Shown: piece by piece, positions 25,101 to 33,880 of the stretch
Numbering within the stretch: position 1 is the first letter of the stretch
How the letters are laid out: each line of letters opens with the position of its first letter
Origin: Amoebophrya sp. A120
Taxonomy: Eukaryota > Sar > Dinophyceae > Syndiniales > Amoebophryaceae
Direction: 5' to 3'
DNA: 64,000 nucleotides
Assembly: GCA_905178155.1 (NCBI GenBank)
Contig: CAJINV010000022.1
Location: 193,207 to 257,206 of the forward strand
The notes under the pieces: generated by a model
What the model was told of the DNA's origin: nothing
What the model saw: only the letters and a program-made list of their open reading frames with translations
The model's database searches: none
Made by a program: the position numbers and the translations under genes

Positions 25101-26963
25101 AGAGGGAAAAACAACGGCTTCGAAATTGCGAGTCAATCCGAACTGGTATCCGATGCAAAAGTATCGTACTCGTATTGCAGTCATGCATTGCAAATCCTTT
25201 TCGTAAGGTAAATCCGCATTGCAGATTTTATTTGTCATGCTGAAGAAATTTGTAATGCATTTATACGAGTGCGATGCCATACTTTTGCAGTGCATAACTG
25301 GCGTTACTCTACAACGACATCTCGGTTTTGGAAAATCACCACGCGAGTCTGTGCGGGCATATGCATTGCACATATGCCTGGGTCTGGAATAAACCTGTAA
25401 TGCTGAATGGTCATGAGTGAGTGCGCCTCTAAGTGCAGTATTGCATGACAAATTTTTCAAACGCTTTCTCATGCTTAACGCGCATTACAAACTGCGCTTT
25501 TTCATGATCGATGAACTTGCGGCACTTCTGTTGCAGCTTTTATGCAATGCAGATTTTTCTGGAGTCCTGGACACGCAATACAAGCTCAACCCTTCTAGAC
25601 CCAGATACTTTTGCACTTGATAGGGCAGATTTTGAAACGACATGATTTCTTACAGCATGTCCCGGACGGGAAGCAGTTCCGGAAAATCGTGATCAACGCG
25701 ATTCTCGGTACCGACATGAGCAAACACGGCGACTTGATGAAGAAGATGCAGACTTCGCAGATCGAATCCGACCAGGAGTTGGTTGTGACTTGTTGTACGC
25801 ATTGTGCGGATCTCGGAGCGCAGGTCTTGCCCATCTCAACCGCCTGGGAATTCTACATGCGGTGCACGGACGAGTTTATGACAGTGCACAACTCCCCCTA
25901 ACCCTCATTTGTATTGCATGAACAGCAATACAGACACCCCCACGTGTGGAGCCTGTGCATGACAAGTTTATGCGCCTGGTCTTCTACTGTTTGGGCTTCC
26001 GGAATCTGTCATGCAAACACTACCACGCAGCAGCGCTTGGATTTGGTATTTTCCATGGCAAATCAGGGGGAGGGGGAGTTGTGCACTCTCATAGAGTTTC
26101 AGCAACAAGCGCTGGATGAGAAGGAACTCGGTTTACCCGTAACTCCTTTCATGACCGGCCAGGAAAACCCGAAAACGCGCGCGTTTGGGCAAGTGCAGTT
26201 CATCGAGTTCGTCGTCATGCCCTTGTGGAAAGCGGTGTCGGAGGTGTTTCCGACAACGAAAATGGTCGCGGAGATTGCGAAACAAGGCGCGTCGAACATA
26301 TCCACAAGAACAAATTTCCCGTACACGTACAACTGCGGTATCTGCATGACAAGACTTAGCTTCGATCCTAGTTTAGCATGACAAGTTGGACAGCACTCCA
26401 AGTTAGCGAAATTTCTCATGCATTTTGTACATGTGCGGGAAATTTGTATTGCATAGAGCAACGGTAAGAACAATCAGGGAACGAGCAGTGAGCAAGTGTT
26501 GTCCCAGGACATGTCCATCCGGAAAGCTACGCAGCCGATTTCTGCCGCTTCCGCGCACAGCAGCCAACAATTGAGAAACGACTCCCGTGCGAACTCGCAC
26601 AACCAACAGGTGCAGTCGGAGTGGCTGAAGAATTTGAATGAAAATCTCGAGGTTTACAAGTTCGTCGCGAAGCACGGAAAACGAAAGTTTGAATTGACGG
26701 AAGAGGAATTGCAACAGATCGAAATGGAGGAGAAGCGAGTGGAGGAAGAATTGAAACAAAAGGAAAAATTGGAACGGGAAAAGCAGAAGGAGAAGCAACA
26801 CCAACGGGGGGCGACTGTCATCAAAAAGGCCAGTCCACCAGCAGCGGGGGTGAGTAGTGCTGGGGAGAGCAGTCGGGGGAACGCGGGAAGCGGTACAACT
26901 ACTGGGGCTCCGAGTAGCAGCCCAAGCAGCAGTAAGGATAGTAAGCCGAAAAGCTCGAAATAG
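16135..26963 (+). CDS. GAF-domain 3',5'-cyclic nucleotide phosphodiesterase, about 24 exons
   Basis: My model splices 19 IEs and at least two GT-AG introns to give about 2117 aa. A GAF-like N-terminal part (YTVYVPILCQGSV joined to GGLFIIKTLKKV) is followed by Ser-rich linkers. A GAF domain follows (ERVTLWVPDQD, then LSIPIRG, then AAIGVIQFVNR). A second clear GAF spans LVKTMSRALNVPDIMEAI to VVAVVQAVNKKGDFDRHDV. The class I PDE catalytic domain follows: FHNWGHALQVFHS, the HD metal motif in IATIAHDVAHRGKNNGF, SELALLYNDISVLENHH (rebuilt across an IE), THCADLG, and GQVQFIEFVV with the invariant Gln. A charged coiled-coil-like tail ends the protein. It should hydrolyse cAMP and/or cGMP in the cytosol, with the GAF domains likely binding a cyclic nucleotide or mediating dimers; specificity is unknown. 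The splicing of 20421-20535 is uncertain. Confidence 0.88.
16918..17138 (+). mobile_element. Introner IE-C
   Basis: The left arm TATGACAGTGCACAACTACC pairs with the right arm GTTGTGCACTCTCATA. Perfect TSD GCGTT. It splits the first GAF-like region; removal joins LCQGSV to GGLFIIK. Confidence 0.88.
17238..17488 (+). mobile_element. Introner IE-B
   Basis: The ends are TATCAAATGTAAAAATGTCT and ATTTGTTCACTTGATA. Perfect TSD TGCGG. Removal keeps the frame through an Ala/Gly-rich linker. Confidence 0.85.
17586..17735 (+). mobile_element. Introner IE-A
   Basis: The ends are TATCCTGTGCAAAAGTATCG and ATACTTTTGCAGTTCATA. TSD GTTCT/GCTCT has one mismatch. It lies in a Ser-rich linker of the phosphodiesterase. 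Confidence 0.85.
17951..18186 (+). mobile_element. Introner IE-K, only copy in the window
   Basis: The left arm TATGGCGTTCTCAAACGTTA pairs with the right arm TGTAACATTTGAGAACTCCATA (the last 20: TAACATTTGAGAACTCCATA). Perfect TSD CTTCT. The arms differ from all other families, but the TAT...ATA ends and TSD size are the same. Confidence 0.85.
18947..19117 (+). mobile_element. Introner IE-A
   Basis: The ends are TATGCGTTGCAAAATTATCG and ATACTTTTGCAATCCATA. Perfect TSD CGGGC. Removal links SLMRA to LVPCERVTLWV at the start of a GAF domain. Confidence 0.88.
19335..19491 (+). mobile_element. Introner IE-A
   Basis: The ends are TATGAACTGCAAAAGTATCG and ATACTTTTGCACAGGATA. TSD TGGAG/TGGAA. It lies inside an insertion within the first PDE GAF domain. 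Confidence 0.85.
19956..20260 (+). other. Conventional GT-AG intron (305 nt) of the phosphodiesterase gene
   Basis: Donor GTGTTGAAAA and acceptor GCTAGCTACAG fit the reading phase on both sides (...AGAS to TTLTPSGG...). There are no inverted-repeat ends and no TSD, unlike the IEs. Confidence 0.6.
20421..20535 (+). other. One or two short GT-AG introns, boundaries unresolved
   Basis: The reading frame must change between ...SIQSFV and ...YLMPSKDLFTRTP. GT-AG pairs 20421-20467 plus 20473-20535 satisfy the phases, leaving a 5-nt micro-exon, which is suspicious. Another solution may be right. Confidence 0.35.
20684..20965 (+). mobile_element. Introner IE-G splitting a GAF domain
   Basis: The ends are TATCCTGAGTAAAAACGTCC and GATGTTTTTTCTTGGGATA. 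Perfect TSD TACTT. Removal joins EQNPYF to LSGQKPAAIGVIQFVN, a typical GAF strand order. Confidence 0.88.
21357..21465 (+). mobile_element. Introner IE-F, 109 nt
   Basis: The ends are TATCCACAGAAAAAAACCCA and GTGTTTTTTCCTGGATA, with inner arms CATCCACATCC/GGATGTGGATG. TSD GCAAG/GAAAG. It is the shortest intact copy in the window. Confidence 0.82.
21702..21853 (+). mobile_element. Introner IE-A
   Basis: The left end is TATCCTGTGCAAAAGTACCG and the right end is GCTTTTGCATTGCATA. Perfect TSD TTTCG. Removal joins CKGSF to AMNHKTRKM in frame. Confidence 0.87.
22301..22618 (+). mobile_element. Introner IE-D
   Basis: The ends are TATGGGAGTGTCAGGATTGA and AATCCTGACACTCCCATA. TSD ACAAG/ACGAG. Removal joins INSSPTS to SPTMSTPRD. 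Confidence 0.85.
22670..22940 (+). mobile_element. Introner IE-B
   Basis: The ends are TATCCACTGCAAATATGTCT and AGACATACTTGCAATCCATA. TSD CGCTG/CACTG. Only 46 nt of exon separate it from the preceding IE-D. Confidence 0.83.
23004..23153 (+). mobile_element. Introner IE-A
   Basis: The ends are TATGCACTGCAAAACTATCG and ATACTTTTGTCATGCATA. Perfect TSD AACCA. Removal joins LAGNTT to NYQDAALFTF. Confidence 0.87.
23206..23423 (+). mobile_element. Introner IE-C
   Basis: The ends are TATGACAGTGCACAACTCCC and GTTGTGCACTCTCATA. Perfect TSD TCATG. The upstream exon is only 47 nt. Removal joins DVQFM to QEICESPMTLG. Confidence 0.88.
23721..23838 (+). mobile_element. Introner IE-F splitting the second GAF domain
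   Basis: The ends are TATCCAGGAAAAAGCACCCG and GTTTTTTCTGGATA. TSD TGTCG/CGTCG. Removal joins VGVESGIV to GIVARTGESYM. Confidence 0.86.
24045..24300 (+). mobile_element. Introner IE-B
   Basis: The ends are TATGCATTGCAAAAATGTAG and AGACATTTTTCCATTTGATA. TSD TGTGG/CGTGG. It lies just after the GAF strand AVNKKGDFDRHDV. Confidence 0.85.
24818..24935 (+). other. Conventional GT-AG intron (118 nt)
   Basis: Donor AAG|GTATAA and acceptor CCACCTCAG|G. It joins NVMRDFK to DNYLTTPRFHNWGH in phase, completing the start of the PDE catalytic domain. No TSD or inverted repeat. Confidence 0.85.
25147..25296 (+). mobile_element. Introner IE-A inside the PDE catalytic core
   Basis: The ends are TATCCGATGCAAAAGTATCG and ATACTTTTGCAGTGCATA. 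Perfect TSD ACTGG. Exact removal makes SELALLYNDISVLENHH, a hallmark PDE stretch. Confidence 0.92.
25360..25622 (+). mobile_element. Introner IE-B inside the PDE catalytic core
   Basis: The ends are TATGCATTGCACATATGCCT and AGATACTTTTGCACTTGATA. Perfect TSD GGGCA. Removal joins HHASLCGQ to ILKRHDFLQHV. Confidence 0.9.
25877..26093 (+). mobile_element. Introner IE-C inside the PDE catalytic core
   Basis: The ends are TATGACAGTGCACAACTCCC and GTTGTGCACTCTCATA. Perfect TSD GAGTT. Removal joins MRCTDEF to QQQALDEKELGLPV. Confidence 0.9.
26299..26455 (+). mobile_element. Introner IE-E
   Basis: The ends are TATCCACAAGAACAAATTTC and GGGAAATTTGTATTGCATA. TSD GAACA/GAGCA. It lies just after the PDE catalytic domain, near EIAKQGASN. 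Confidence 0.85.
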
Positions 26964-27561
26964 TCGGAGGGGTGTAAGTAAGGACGAGAAGTTTGTTCTG
27001 CAAAGACAAAGCTATCGCATTTTGATCTTTTGTATTAGTCGAAATTACAGCTTCTTCGTCCTTGAGCTTGTAATTTGACCTTTGAGAAGTGATCAAGTGT
27101 CTCTGATGTTGACATAGAAAGGTTTACAGCCGTCGGATCTACCATCCAATAGTACACGAGCGCGGAGGTCTTCTGCTTTTGAAAAGTGTAGTACGGATGG
27201 AAGTTTGTTTTACATGCAGTGTACAGCCGAGACAGGACAAGGAATAGCACGTTCAAGCATGGCATGATCGAGTTTCAGCAACAAGTGAAATATGTGTAGC
27301 CTTCTGTACCAGTGCATGGTGCTGGGGCGGGGGCAATGATTATGATAGTAGATTTTCCCAGACCTGGTTCAGTTTCATTACTACGCTATGCAAGATGCGC
27401 TAAAGAAAAAGAGCAGTGCCAGTAACTAGTGACAATGTCAGCTGTGTGCAAGAAAACAACTAGACAAAAATATACGATGAAGTTCTGTAAACGGAAAGCA
27501 CTTTAACGAAGATCGCCAAAGAAGAAAGGTTACGAGCAGGCACATCTGAAGAACTATCGTA
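26964..27561. other. Intergenic, no gene seen
   Basis: The probable 3' untranslated region of the phosphodiesterase and spacer. No IE, repeat or RNA gene recognised. Confidence 0.5.
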
Positions 27562-28134
27562 ATGCGAATGTCTACATGGACATTCTTATCGGAGTCTAAT
27601 CACAGATTGAAAGAATTATTTGAACAAATTCAAACTACTGTAGTTGTACACATGACATCGGATTTGGTATGGAATGCAGTCAGACTCAGATGTGGCCACG
27701 ACACGGTAAGTTGTCCATGCGGGGGTATTTGCCGTGGTGGCTCTTGATGATGTTCCTTGAATTTCAAATTTAGAATCATCTGCGCTGCAAGATCATGGCT
27801 AAGGACATCCAAGCCCGGTGGAATGATACAGATCTCTTTTTGTTGCGCTTAATACAATATGATCATGAGAAAAACGACGGATCACGGTCACATTATCCGC
27901 CAAATTTTTCTCGATACTAATCCTGCGATCGAGATGAACCCTCAAGATCTGCGACGATGACACCAGCGGATCCGAAACCGCAACTCAAGAGCTGGTATGT
28001 AGATCCCCTTCTTTTCTCATTTTTTGCCCACTAGGTCGCGTAGAAGTCATCCTTTCGTGAAAAGCTGGACCGCTACATTATCGATTTCCCCGAATTTATT
28101 CCGAATCTACCATCAGGCTACGGGAGATGAGTGA
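27562..28134 (+). CDS. Small hypothetical protein with short GT-AG introns
   Basis: The exon from ATG 27562 ends GHDT at a GTAAGT donor. Skipping 27706-27773 leads in phase to NHLRCKIMAKDIQARWNDTD, whose charged, aromatic-containing composition looks coding. Two further short introns (about 27887-27946, with a TACTAAT branch-like box; and 27995-28034, GTATGT...CTAG) would extend it through SATMTPADPKPQLKS to a TGA at 28132. The 3' exons are less certain. The W-containing helical segment (ARWNDTDLFLLRLIQYDHEK) could be Myb/SANT-like, but I would not name it. It holds no IE. Confidence 0.45.
27706..27773 (+). other. Conventional GT-AG intron (68 nt)
   Basis: Donor ACG|GTAAGT and acceptor TTCAAATTTAG. 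Phase 0 on both sides. Confidence 0.6.
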
Positions 28135-28300
28135 GCTACTACTAGGAGAAATACAGCGCAAGAAGATGGAAAGCGCAGGCAAAATGTAGCGGCTAGGAAG
28201 AAGGTCCACCACAAAGGAGGATGCCAGCTGCTCTTTTTTTCCACGCTCCAGGAGCTGCAGTCCCAGTTGATTTTATTGCGGTTGTCCGTCCGTCGCCATT

Positions 28301-28607
28301 ATGTTCAACTCTTTCACCACAGAAGACGACGCGGAAACAACTGCTCGCTGGCTTATGCAGCAAAATGGTTGCGCCGCACAGGTATGGTTTTTTTGATTTC
28401 AGTAAATCTATGTCGTGTCGCAACCACATAGTTATGCACATGGTGCTGGTGTCATCTTCATGTTTCTAGTTTCGGATCCGCTCTTCACAACAACTGACAT
28501 TTCAACCCGAGCCTGAAACACTTCCAACCCACAGGTTTTTGCGCGGCAAACCTAGCCGAGAGCGAGATGAAGATTACACCACGAACTTGGCCGCACACTC
28601 CTGTTGA
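28301..28607 (+). CDS. Small hypothetical protein, 2 exons with a GT-AG intron
   Basis: Exon 1 (28301-28381) begins MFNSFTTEDDAETTARWLMQ and ends CAAQ. A GT-AG intron (28382-28469) is followed in phase by FRIRSSQQLTFQPEPETLP and then a basic tail ending LAAHSC and TGA. About 72 aa. I recognise no family. The acidic N terminus and the splice signals support coding; the length makes it uncertain. No IE. Confidence 0.35.
28382..28469 (+). other. Conventional GT-AG intron (88 nt)
   Basis: Donor CACAG|GTATGG and acceptor TGTTTCTAG, phase 0. Confidence 0.45.
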
Positions 28608-28763
28608 CCATCTTCACAAGTAGCGCGACGAACTGCTTACTCGCCTTCGACGACTGATGTTGCCGACGCAAGAACTTCGCAGCGCAGAGCGATATCTTCG
28701 GCATGTTGGGAAGAACATCACGAGTCGCTTCTTACATCGTCGAAGGCACCAAATCTCCACCCT

Positions 28764-29099
28764 GGACACAAAAAGCACGACTGCGCAGAGGAATTTTTCG
28801 GCTATTACCGTTCTTGCAACAGTTTGAGCTCACCCTGACGGAGCTCCAGATTGCCACAAGCCGGGTTCCTGTTCTGCGAGGAAGATCCCCGCGCCAGAGA
28901 GTAGAAAGTACTAACGGAGTAGATCGTAGTTGCGATTTCGCTTGTTCCTCACGTTTTCACTTTTCCTTCTGGATTTGTCATGCAAAACGCTGTTTAGGGA
29001 CAAGATTTCGTAACTCGCGATAGTTTATTTTCAAAGTTAATGTCGTGAGCAATTTTTTCAAATATTGCGAACAAAACGGGGTCTACTCTTTTGATGTCC
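28764..29099 (+). repeat. Dispersed tandem repeat unit, copy 1 of 3
   Basis: Starts GGACACAAAAAGCACGACTG. It contains the block ATCCCCGCGCCAGAGAGTAG and the blocks AAGTTAATGTCGTGAGC and AACAAAACGGGGTCTACTC, and ends TGATGTCC. It can encode LDTKSTTAQR and SPRQRVESTNGV, but has no long frame. Confidence 0.8.
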
Positions 29100-29363
29100 A
29101 CAAAGGGAGAATTATAGTGTGTTTGTCGCCTATCAATAATGTTGATCTCGTCTCTCCTATTACCGAGGGAGCTACGCAAATTTCAACTTATCATCTTAGA
29201 CCCCATGCCGTAGTACCAAGGTAATAGTAGTGCTGCCGCAGCCCCCGCAGGTTTTTCTGGCTGTCGTAGCGAGTTCCACTAAAGTAGATGTAGGTGTAGA
29301 AAAACAAATCTGAAACTGGAGGAGTTGTTTTTATCTAGAAAGCGAGCCCGATGATTATATTAT

Positions 29364-29682
29364 GGACACGAAAAGCACGACTGCGCAGCGGTATGTACCT
29401 TTGTCCCAGCGCGAGTCTACCGACGAGACTTGTGTTTACGGCAAGTCATTGTACCGTGTGCGAGGAAAATCCCCGCGCCAGAGGGTAGAAAGTACCAACG
29501 GAGTAAATCGTAGTTGCGTTCTGGGTCACAAGTCAATATGTGTATACCCTCCCCATACCATATTCTGATGTGACAAATCTTCAGCCGAGGAAATAACGGG
29601 ATGTAACTTGCGATAGTTTTTAAAAGTTAATGTCGTGAGCATAGTTTTTGCTAACAAAACGGGGTTTACTCTTTCGATGTCC
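29364..29682 (+). repeat. Dispersed tandem repeat unit, copy 2 of 3
   Basis: Same block order as copy 1, starting 600 bp further on. Here ATG at 29362 opens a 68-aa frame with MDTKSTTAQR and RGKSPRQRVESTNGVNRSC. The spacer to copy 3 is not similar to the one after copy 1. Confidence 0.8.
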
Positions 29683-29998
29683 GGCCACGATTATGGGCTT
29701 CCTCTACTTTTTAGATTTTTCTCTTTCCTACTGCACTAGTTCTACGTGGACTTCTCTCCGATTATAGCCACCTCAATACGGGCGTGCAACGAGGCTGCGT
29801 CTGTACCGTCCCCGCAGCACACTACTTTCACTATTATTAGACCACAGAAAGGGCGGCGGCAGAGACAGCACTTGGCATGTTGATGCGCCTTTAGCACGGC
29901 GGTCATCCTAGTCTACCTCGCTTCTTCTCATGAAATGCGCCACAAGACATGTCTATGCAGTACATGTCTCGCGCTGGAACCAACCCCCACTACTTCCC

Positions 29999-30318
29999 GG
30001 ACACAGAAAGCACGACTGCGCAGCGGGTAGTGAACTATTGTCCCAGCCGCACAGGCCCACCCTGACGGGGCTTTTGCGCGTGACAAATTGTACTCCCGAT
30101 TGCGAGGAAAATCCCCGCGCCAGATGGTAGAAAGTGCCGATGGTCGATCACAGTTGCATTTAACATCGAGTCCCACTTCATTGCTTGTCTCTAAACCTTC
30201 GTCTGTCTTGCATGACAAGGTGACACGCAGGGGCTCTGATGTAACTCGCGATCTTTTTCAAAAGTTAATGTCGTGAGCTTTTATAGCTAACAAAACGGGG
30301 TTTACTCTTCTGATGTCC
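29999..30318 (+). repeat. Dispersed tandem repeat unit, copy 3 of 3
   Basis: Most diverged copy, starting 635 bp after copy 2. It keeps GGAAAATCCCCGCGCCAGA, AAGTTAATGTCGTGAGC and AACAAAACGGGGTTTACTC. Its frames are broken. Confidence 0.8.
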
Positions 30319-31180
30319 GCCCAAGGGGGAAACGTAACGTAGCGCTGTAAGTATGAACCAACTTGATGAATCGGAGCTAGCGCCGTTGCAGTTAACCGCC
30401 ACAATTTTATGGGATCTTGCGCAGTTTACTCTTGTGTGGATGGTTTTCCGGACTGGAATCGTGCGAATGAAGTTTATGTCGAGAAAAAATTTAACCACTA
30501 CAACTTCATGACAGCTCGCACTCTTCTTGCTGTAAGTCCTCTCTTGCGCAGTGTGTGCGAGAGTTAGGTGCGAAATGCAGATGAGCAACGATCGCTCGAC
30601 GTCGACATTGCGTCGTCGGGGCTCCTCGTAGAGATAGTCCTTGTCTTCGGAATTTCTCACCCGATTGAGTATTGTGCTTGTGAATGACAGAAAATACAAC
30701 ATCGCGCCATGGCGGAGACGATGCAAAGCACTTCGCTGCAGTAAAAGGAAGCTTTCGCCTGTTCGTGGCTGTTTTATTTGGCCCCCAGACTGAGTGTTCG
30801 CGTCGTGCGTCGTAGATTGATTGTGCCGACATAGGCAGAGAAGGGGAGAGAGAGAGGGAGAACTGCGCTTAACAAAATGACTCGTTTTATGTGCTGGCTT
30901 ACCGAGCGACAGCTCCGAGCGACTGCATGTCGGGCCATTGGCACGGTCCTTGTCTGGGAAGTACTTAAGAGGTGTGTGAGAGATCTTGTCGTGCACAGAT
31001 GCAGACGTGCTGCTTGTTTTATTTCATCTTCCATAAAGCTTTTTGTTCAGTTTCTATTATGGCGATGTCGTTTCGACCGCAGAAAGTACTTTATGTCTAA
31101 AGAAACGTTGTGTCCGCAGCTGTAGTGTTTATCACACTATCCGTAGCAGAAACAATTACGAGAAAAAACACAAAAACAAG
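30319..31180. other. Intergenic, no gene seen
   Basis: Long minus-strand open frames exist here but lack conserved features. A GA-rich run (gagagagaggg) lies near 30850. Confidence 0.4.
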
Positions 31181-32242
31181 ATGCGCCTCCTATCCCAGTT
31201 GTTGCAGGAGAAGATTGGTAGTTTTTCGTTTTCCCGCGATCAGCAGGACATTTTGTCTCATGCGGAAGGGTCGTTCTTGGATGACCACCAGAACTTCGGA
31301 CAGCGAGCCACTTCCTTCAACCAATTCCTCGCCGAAGACATTTGCCACACCTCCCCCAACAACTCCGAAGGTACGACCCTCCAGTTCTGCGCCGAAGAAG
31401 GTTCTCTCTGCCACGACGGGTACTGCCGAGGCGGGGACGTTTGCCTGGACAATTCCGAGACGAACAAAAGGAAGTGTATCACCGAGGCGGAATTCTACAG
31501 CAACATGAAACTGAACGAAACCACCACCATGTCGCTCACCCGGCACATCGCCAAGTGGTTCGCGGGGTTCTTACCAAGGTTGATAACCAACCCCCTCGGA
31601 AATACTTCGAAGGAATTCCCAGTGTGTGATGCGTCTACCTCCACGGAACTAACGTCGCACTGCGTCCCTCCAAAAACGAATGAATTAATGGCGAGAATCG
31701 GGTTTGGGTTGATCACCTACTCGAGTTTCATGTTCTGCATGTACATCAAGGACCTGAAAATTCCCTATTTGGTCCACGAAAACCAGCAGGGGCTGCAGCA
31801 ACAACTGTCCAAGCAGGTGAAAAAAGAACCGAAGTGGTGTGTGGATCAGCAAGACCTGGAAACGAGTTCGGAAAAATCTTCGTCTTCCGATTCGGATGGG
31901 GGCAGGAAATTCCGGAAAAAGAAGGAGAAGGAGAAGCATAAAGGTAAAGGAAAGAAAAAACCACGGGATGCTCGAGACAGTCTTGACCGGGACAAATCCA
32001 AGTACGAAAAGGGGAGTAGGAGAGAGGGTTCTGGAGGTACCGCTCTGGAGCAAACGCCAGCGTATGATTTCGACAATGCGCCGCCCCCGGGGGAAAGGAA
32101 AGTAGTAGAACTGGACATGAACAATTTGTCGGACGTGGAGATGCCATCTTATTCGGAAGAGGAAGGAGATTTTATTTCGTCGCCGGGCGGGAAGAAGGGA
32201 AAGAAGAAAAAAGGGAAGAAAGGGAAAGGGAAGAAGAAGTAG
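31181..32242 (+). CDS. Single-exon one-pass membrane protein with Cys-rich ectodomain and Lys-rich tail
   Basis: 353 aa from ATG 31181; the frame is open further upstream to 31043, but this Met gives a plausible start (MRLLSQLLQEK). The N-terminal half has several cysteines (FCAEEGSLCHDGYCRGGDVC) reminiscent of a disulphide-rich fold. A hydrophobic helix (LMARIGFGLITYSSFMFCMY) near residues 170-190 is a likely membrane segment. The C terminus is Ser/acidic and then strongly basic, ending GKKGKKKKGKKGKGKKK. I recognise no family. It is the only sizeable gene in the window with neither an IE nor another intron. Confidence 0.65.
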   Translation: MRLLSQLLQEKIGSFSFSRDQQDILSHAEGSFLDDHQNFGQRATSFNQFLAEDICHTSPNNSEGTTLQFCAEEGSLCHDGYCRGGDVCLDNSETNKRKCITEAEFYSNMKLNETTTMSLTRHIAKWFAGFLPRLITNPLGNTSKEFPVCDASTSTELTSHCVPPKTNELMARIGFGLITYSSFMFCMYIKDLKIPYLVHENQQGLQQQLSKQVKKEPKWCVDQQDLETSSEKSSSSDSDGGRKFRKKKEKEKHKGKGKKKPRDARDSLDRDKSKYEKGSRREGSGGTALEQTPAYDFDNAPPPGERKVVELDMNNLSDVEMPSYSEEEGDFISSPGGKKGKKKKGKKGKGKKK

Positions 32243-32750
32243 GTTGTTTTCTGGATAGGTAGAGATAGAGTGGCGCTTTATGTATGATGCTTTTCATCTT
32301 CGACGTTTTCGTACTGCATCGTGCGTCTGTTTTTTTTTCGACATGTAGTTCTTTGTGTGGAACAGATTTTGATCATGTACGATGATAGCGACGAGTTTCG
32401 TACCCACAGCAAGTGGATTTCCTGATGAACTGTGGATTGCGCTGCACCGAAGTGTGTCACGACTGAAAGAATGTGAAGCAAGCTGCATTCATGATCACAC
32501 TAGACTGCCACTGCTAGTAGTTGCAGTTGATGAAGTTTCCTTGCAGCTGTCGGTGCAGCGACGCATTGCCAGCCGTGCAGAAGAAGCAGATGTCTGGTCT
32601 TACAGACACAAGCACCCTCGTTGTTCCGGTTGAGAGTCTGTGCCGGGGGTTTATCACGGAAACATAGGAAATAAACTGAGGTGAGACTGAGAGAAGTGGC
32701 GTCATACCTTCTTTCCGTTTTTTTCTCATAGTAAGTACACACTTACATGC

Positions 32751-32835
32751 GAGTGAAAGACGGGCAAAACAGAATGCGAGAGCTTGAAGAGACGGTGCTT
32801 GAAGAAGGCTGCCGCGGCTTTACAAAGTTTTGAGC
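32751..32835 (+). repeat. Diverged direct repeat, copy 1
   Basis: GAGTGAAAGACGGGCAAAAC through CTTTACAAAGTTTTG. It resembles 33795-33880, 1.04 kb away. Confidence 0.5.
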
Positions 32836-33794
32836 GGTTTAGTCGATTGCTCGTCTTCATCTCCATCAAAATGGCGCACGTCGTTGCTCTGTTGGGTAGA
32901 TCGTCTTTGGTCTGCCCTTCGTCGTTGCGGCAATTCTTGGGCCAGCCCCGAGGTGCCCCCCCTTGCCGCCTGCGTGCTGGACGGGCGTCATGGCCCGGGC
33001 GTGGTGTCTCTGGGCCCGGCAATTTCGTTAGCAAAGGGCATGTCGAAGCTAAAAGTAAAAGCTTGACGAGGGCGCGCAGACTGGCAAGCGGCGCCGCGCG
33101 GGCCTTTTTTTCTTTCTGTTTGCGTAGTGCGGCCGCCTCCGGGCGCGCCTGTTCCGCTTTCCTGGACTCACCTACCCCGGTGCGCGGCGCGCGCCCGCCG
33201 GCTACCTGTGCCTGCCGCACTTTTCAGGCCCTGCCCGGGCGCTCCGCCGTGTTGCCTAACCGGACCGGCCGCCCGCGCTTCCCCTCCCCTTTGAGTGGGG
33301 TCGGGGCGGCGTAGCCAGAACTCCCATGCCCGTCCGGCCGGGGGCGCGATCGATGGATGTGGCCGGGCGCGTTCGTCTTGGTTGGGTGACGTATAGCGTT
33401 GCCACCCCTTCCTGCGCGGCCTGGCCCGGCGGCGCGGTGGCCGCCGCTGTGATTTAAGATAGAAAGAAAGGGAAGCATCTTGCCTACGAGCGAGGTGTGC
33501 TCCCAGTCGCGCGCGGACCTAAAGTTGAGTTGCCGTCGTATCTGGTGTTCGGCGTACGAGAGGACATCTGAGTGTGTGAGCAACGGCATCTTTGGCCCGC
33601 GTTGCAAATTGGCCTGGGACCACCAACTGTGCACTCATGGATGACGCCTGGCGCTAGGGTCACAAATAGCATCGCATTCTTGTTGCATTTCACTTTGGCG
33701 GTCTGCCCGACAGATAAGCGTAGGGAAACCCAAATGAGAGAGCTAGTATCGCGCTGTGTCATTTGCGTTTATTCTTTCTTTGACGCCTAGATCT

Positions 33795-33880
33795 GGGTGA
33801 GAGACGGGCAAAATCAGGATGTGAGAGCCGAGAGGGCTGATGGTTGCAGCAGCTTGCGCTTTATTGCAAAGTTCTGCGTG
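33795..33880 (+). repeat. Diverged direct repeat, copy 2
   Basis: GGGTGAGAGACGGGCAAAAT through CTTTATTGCAAAGTTCTG. It brackets, with copy 1, a GC-rich block. Confidence 0.5.

Noticed and set aside
30265-30996. Minus-strand 243-aa open frame as a gene
   Set aside because: Composition is nondescript, it overlaps a repeat unit, and no domain or splice context supports it.
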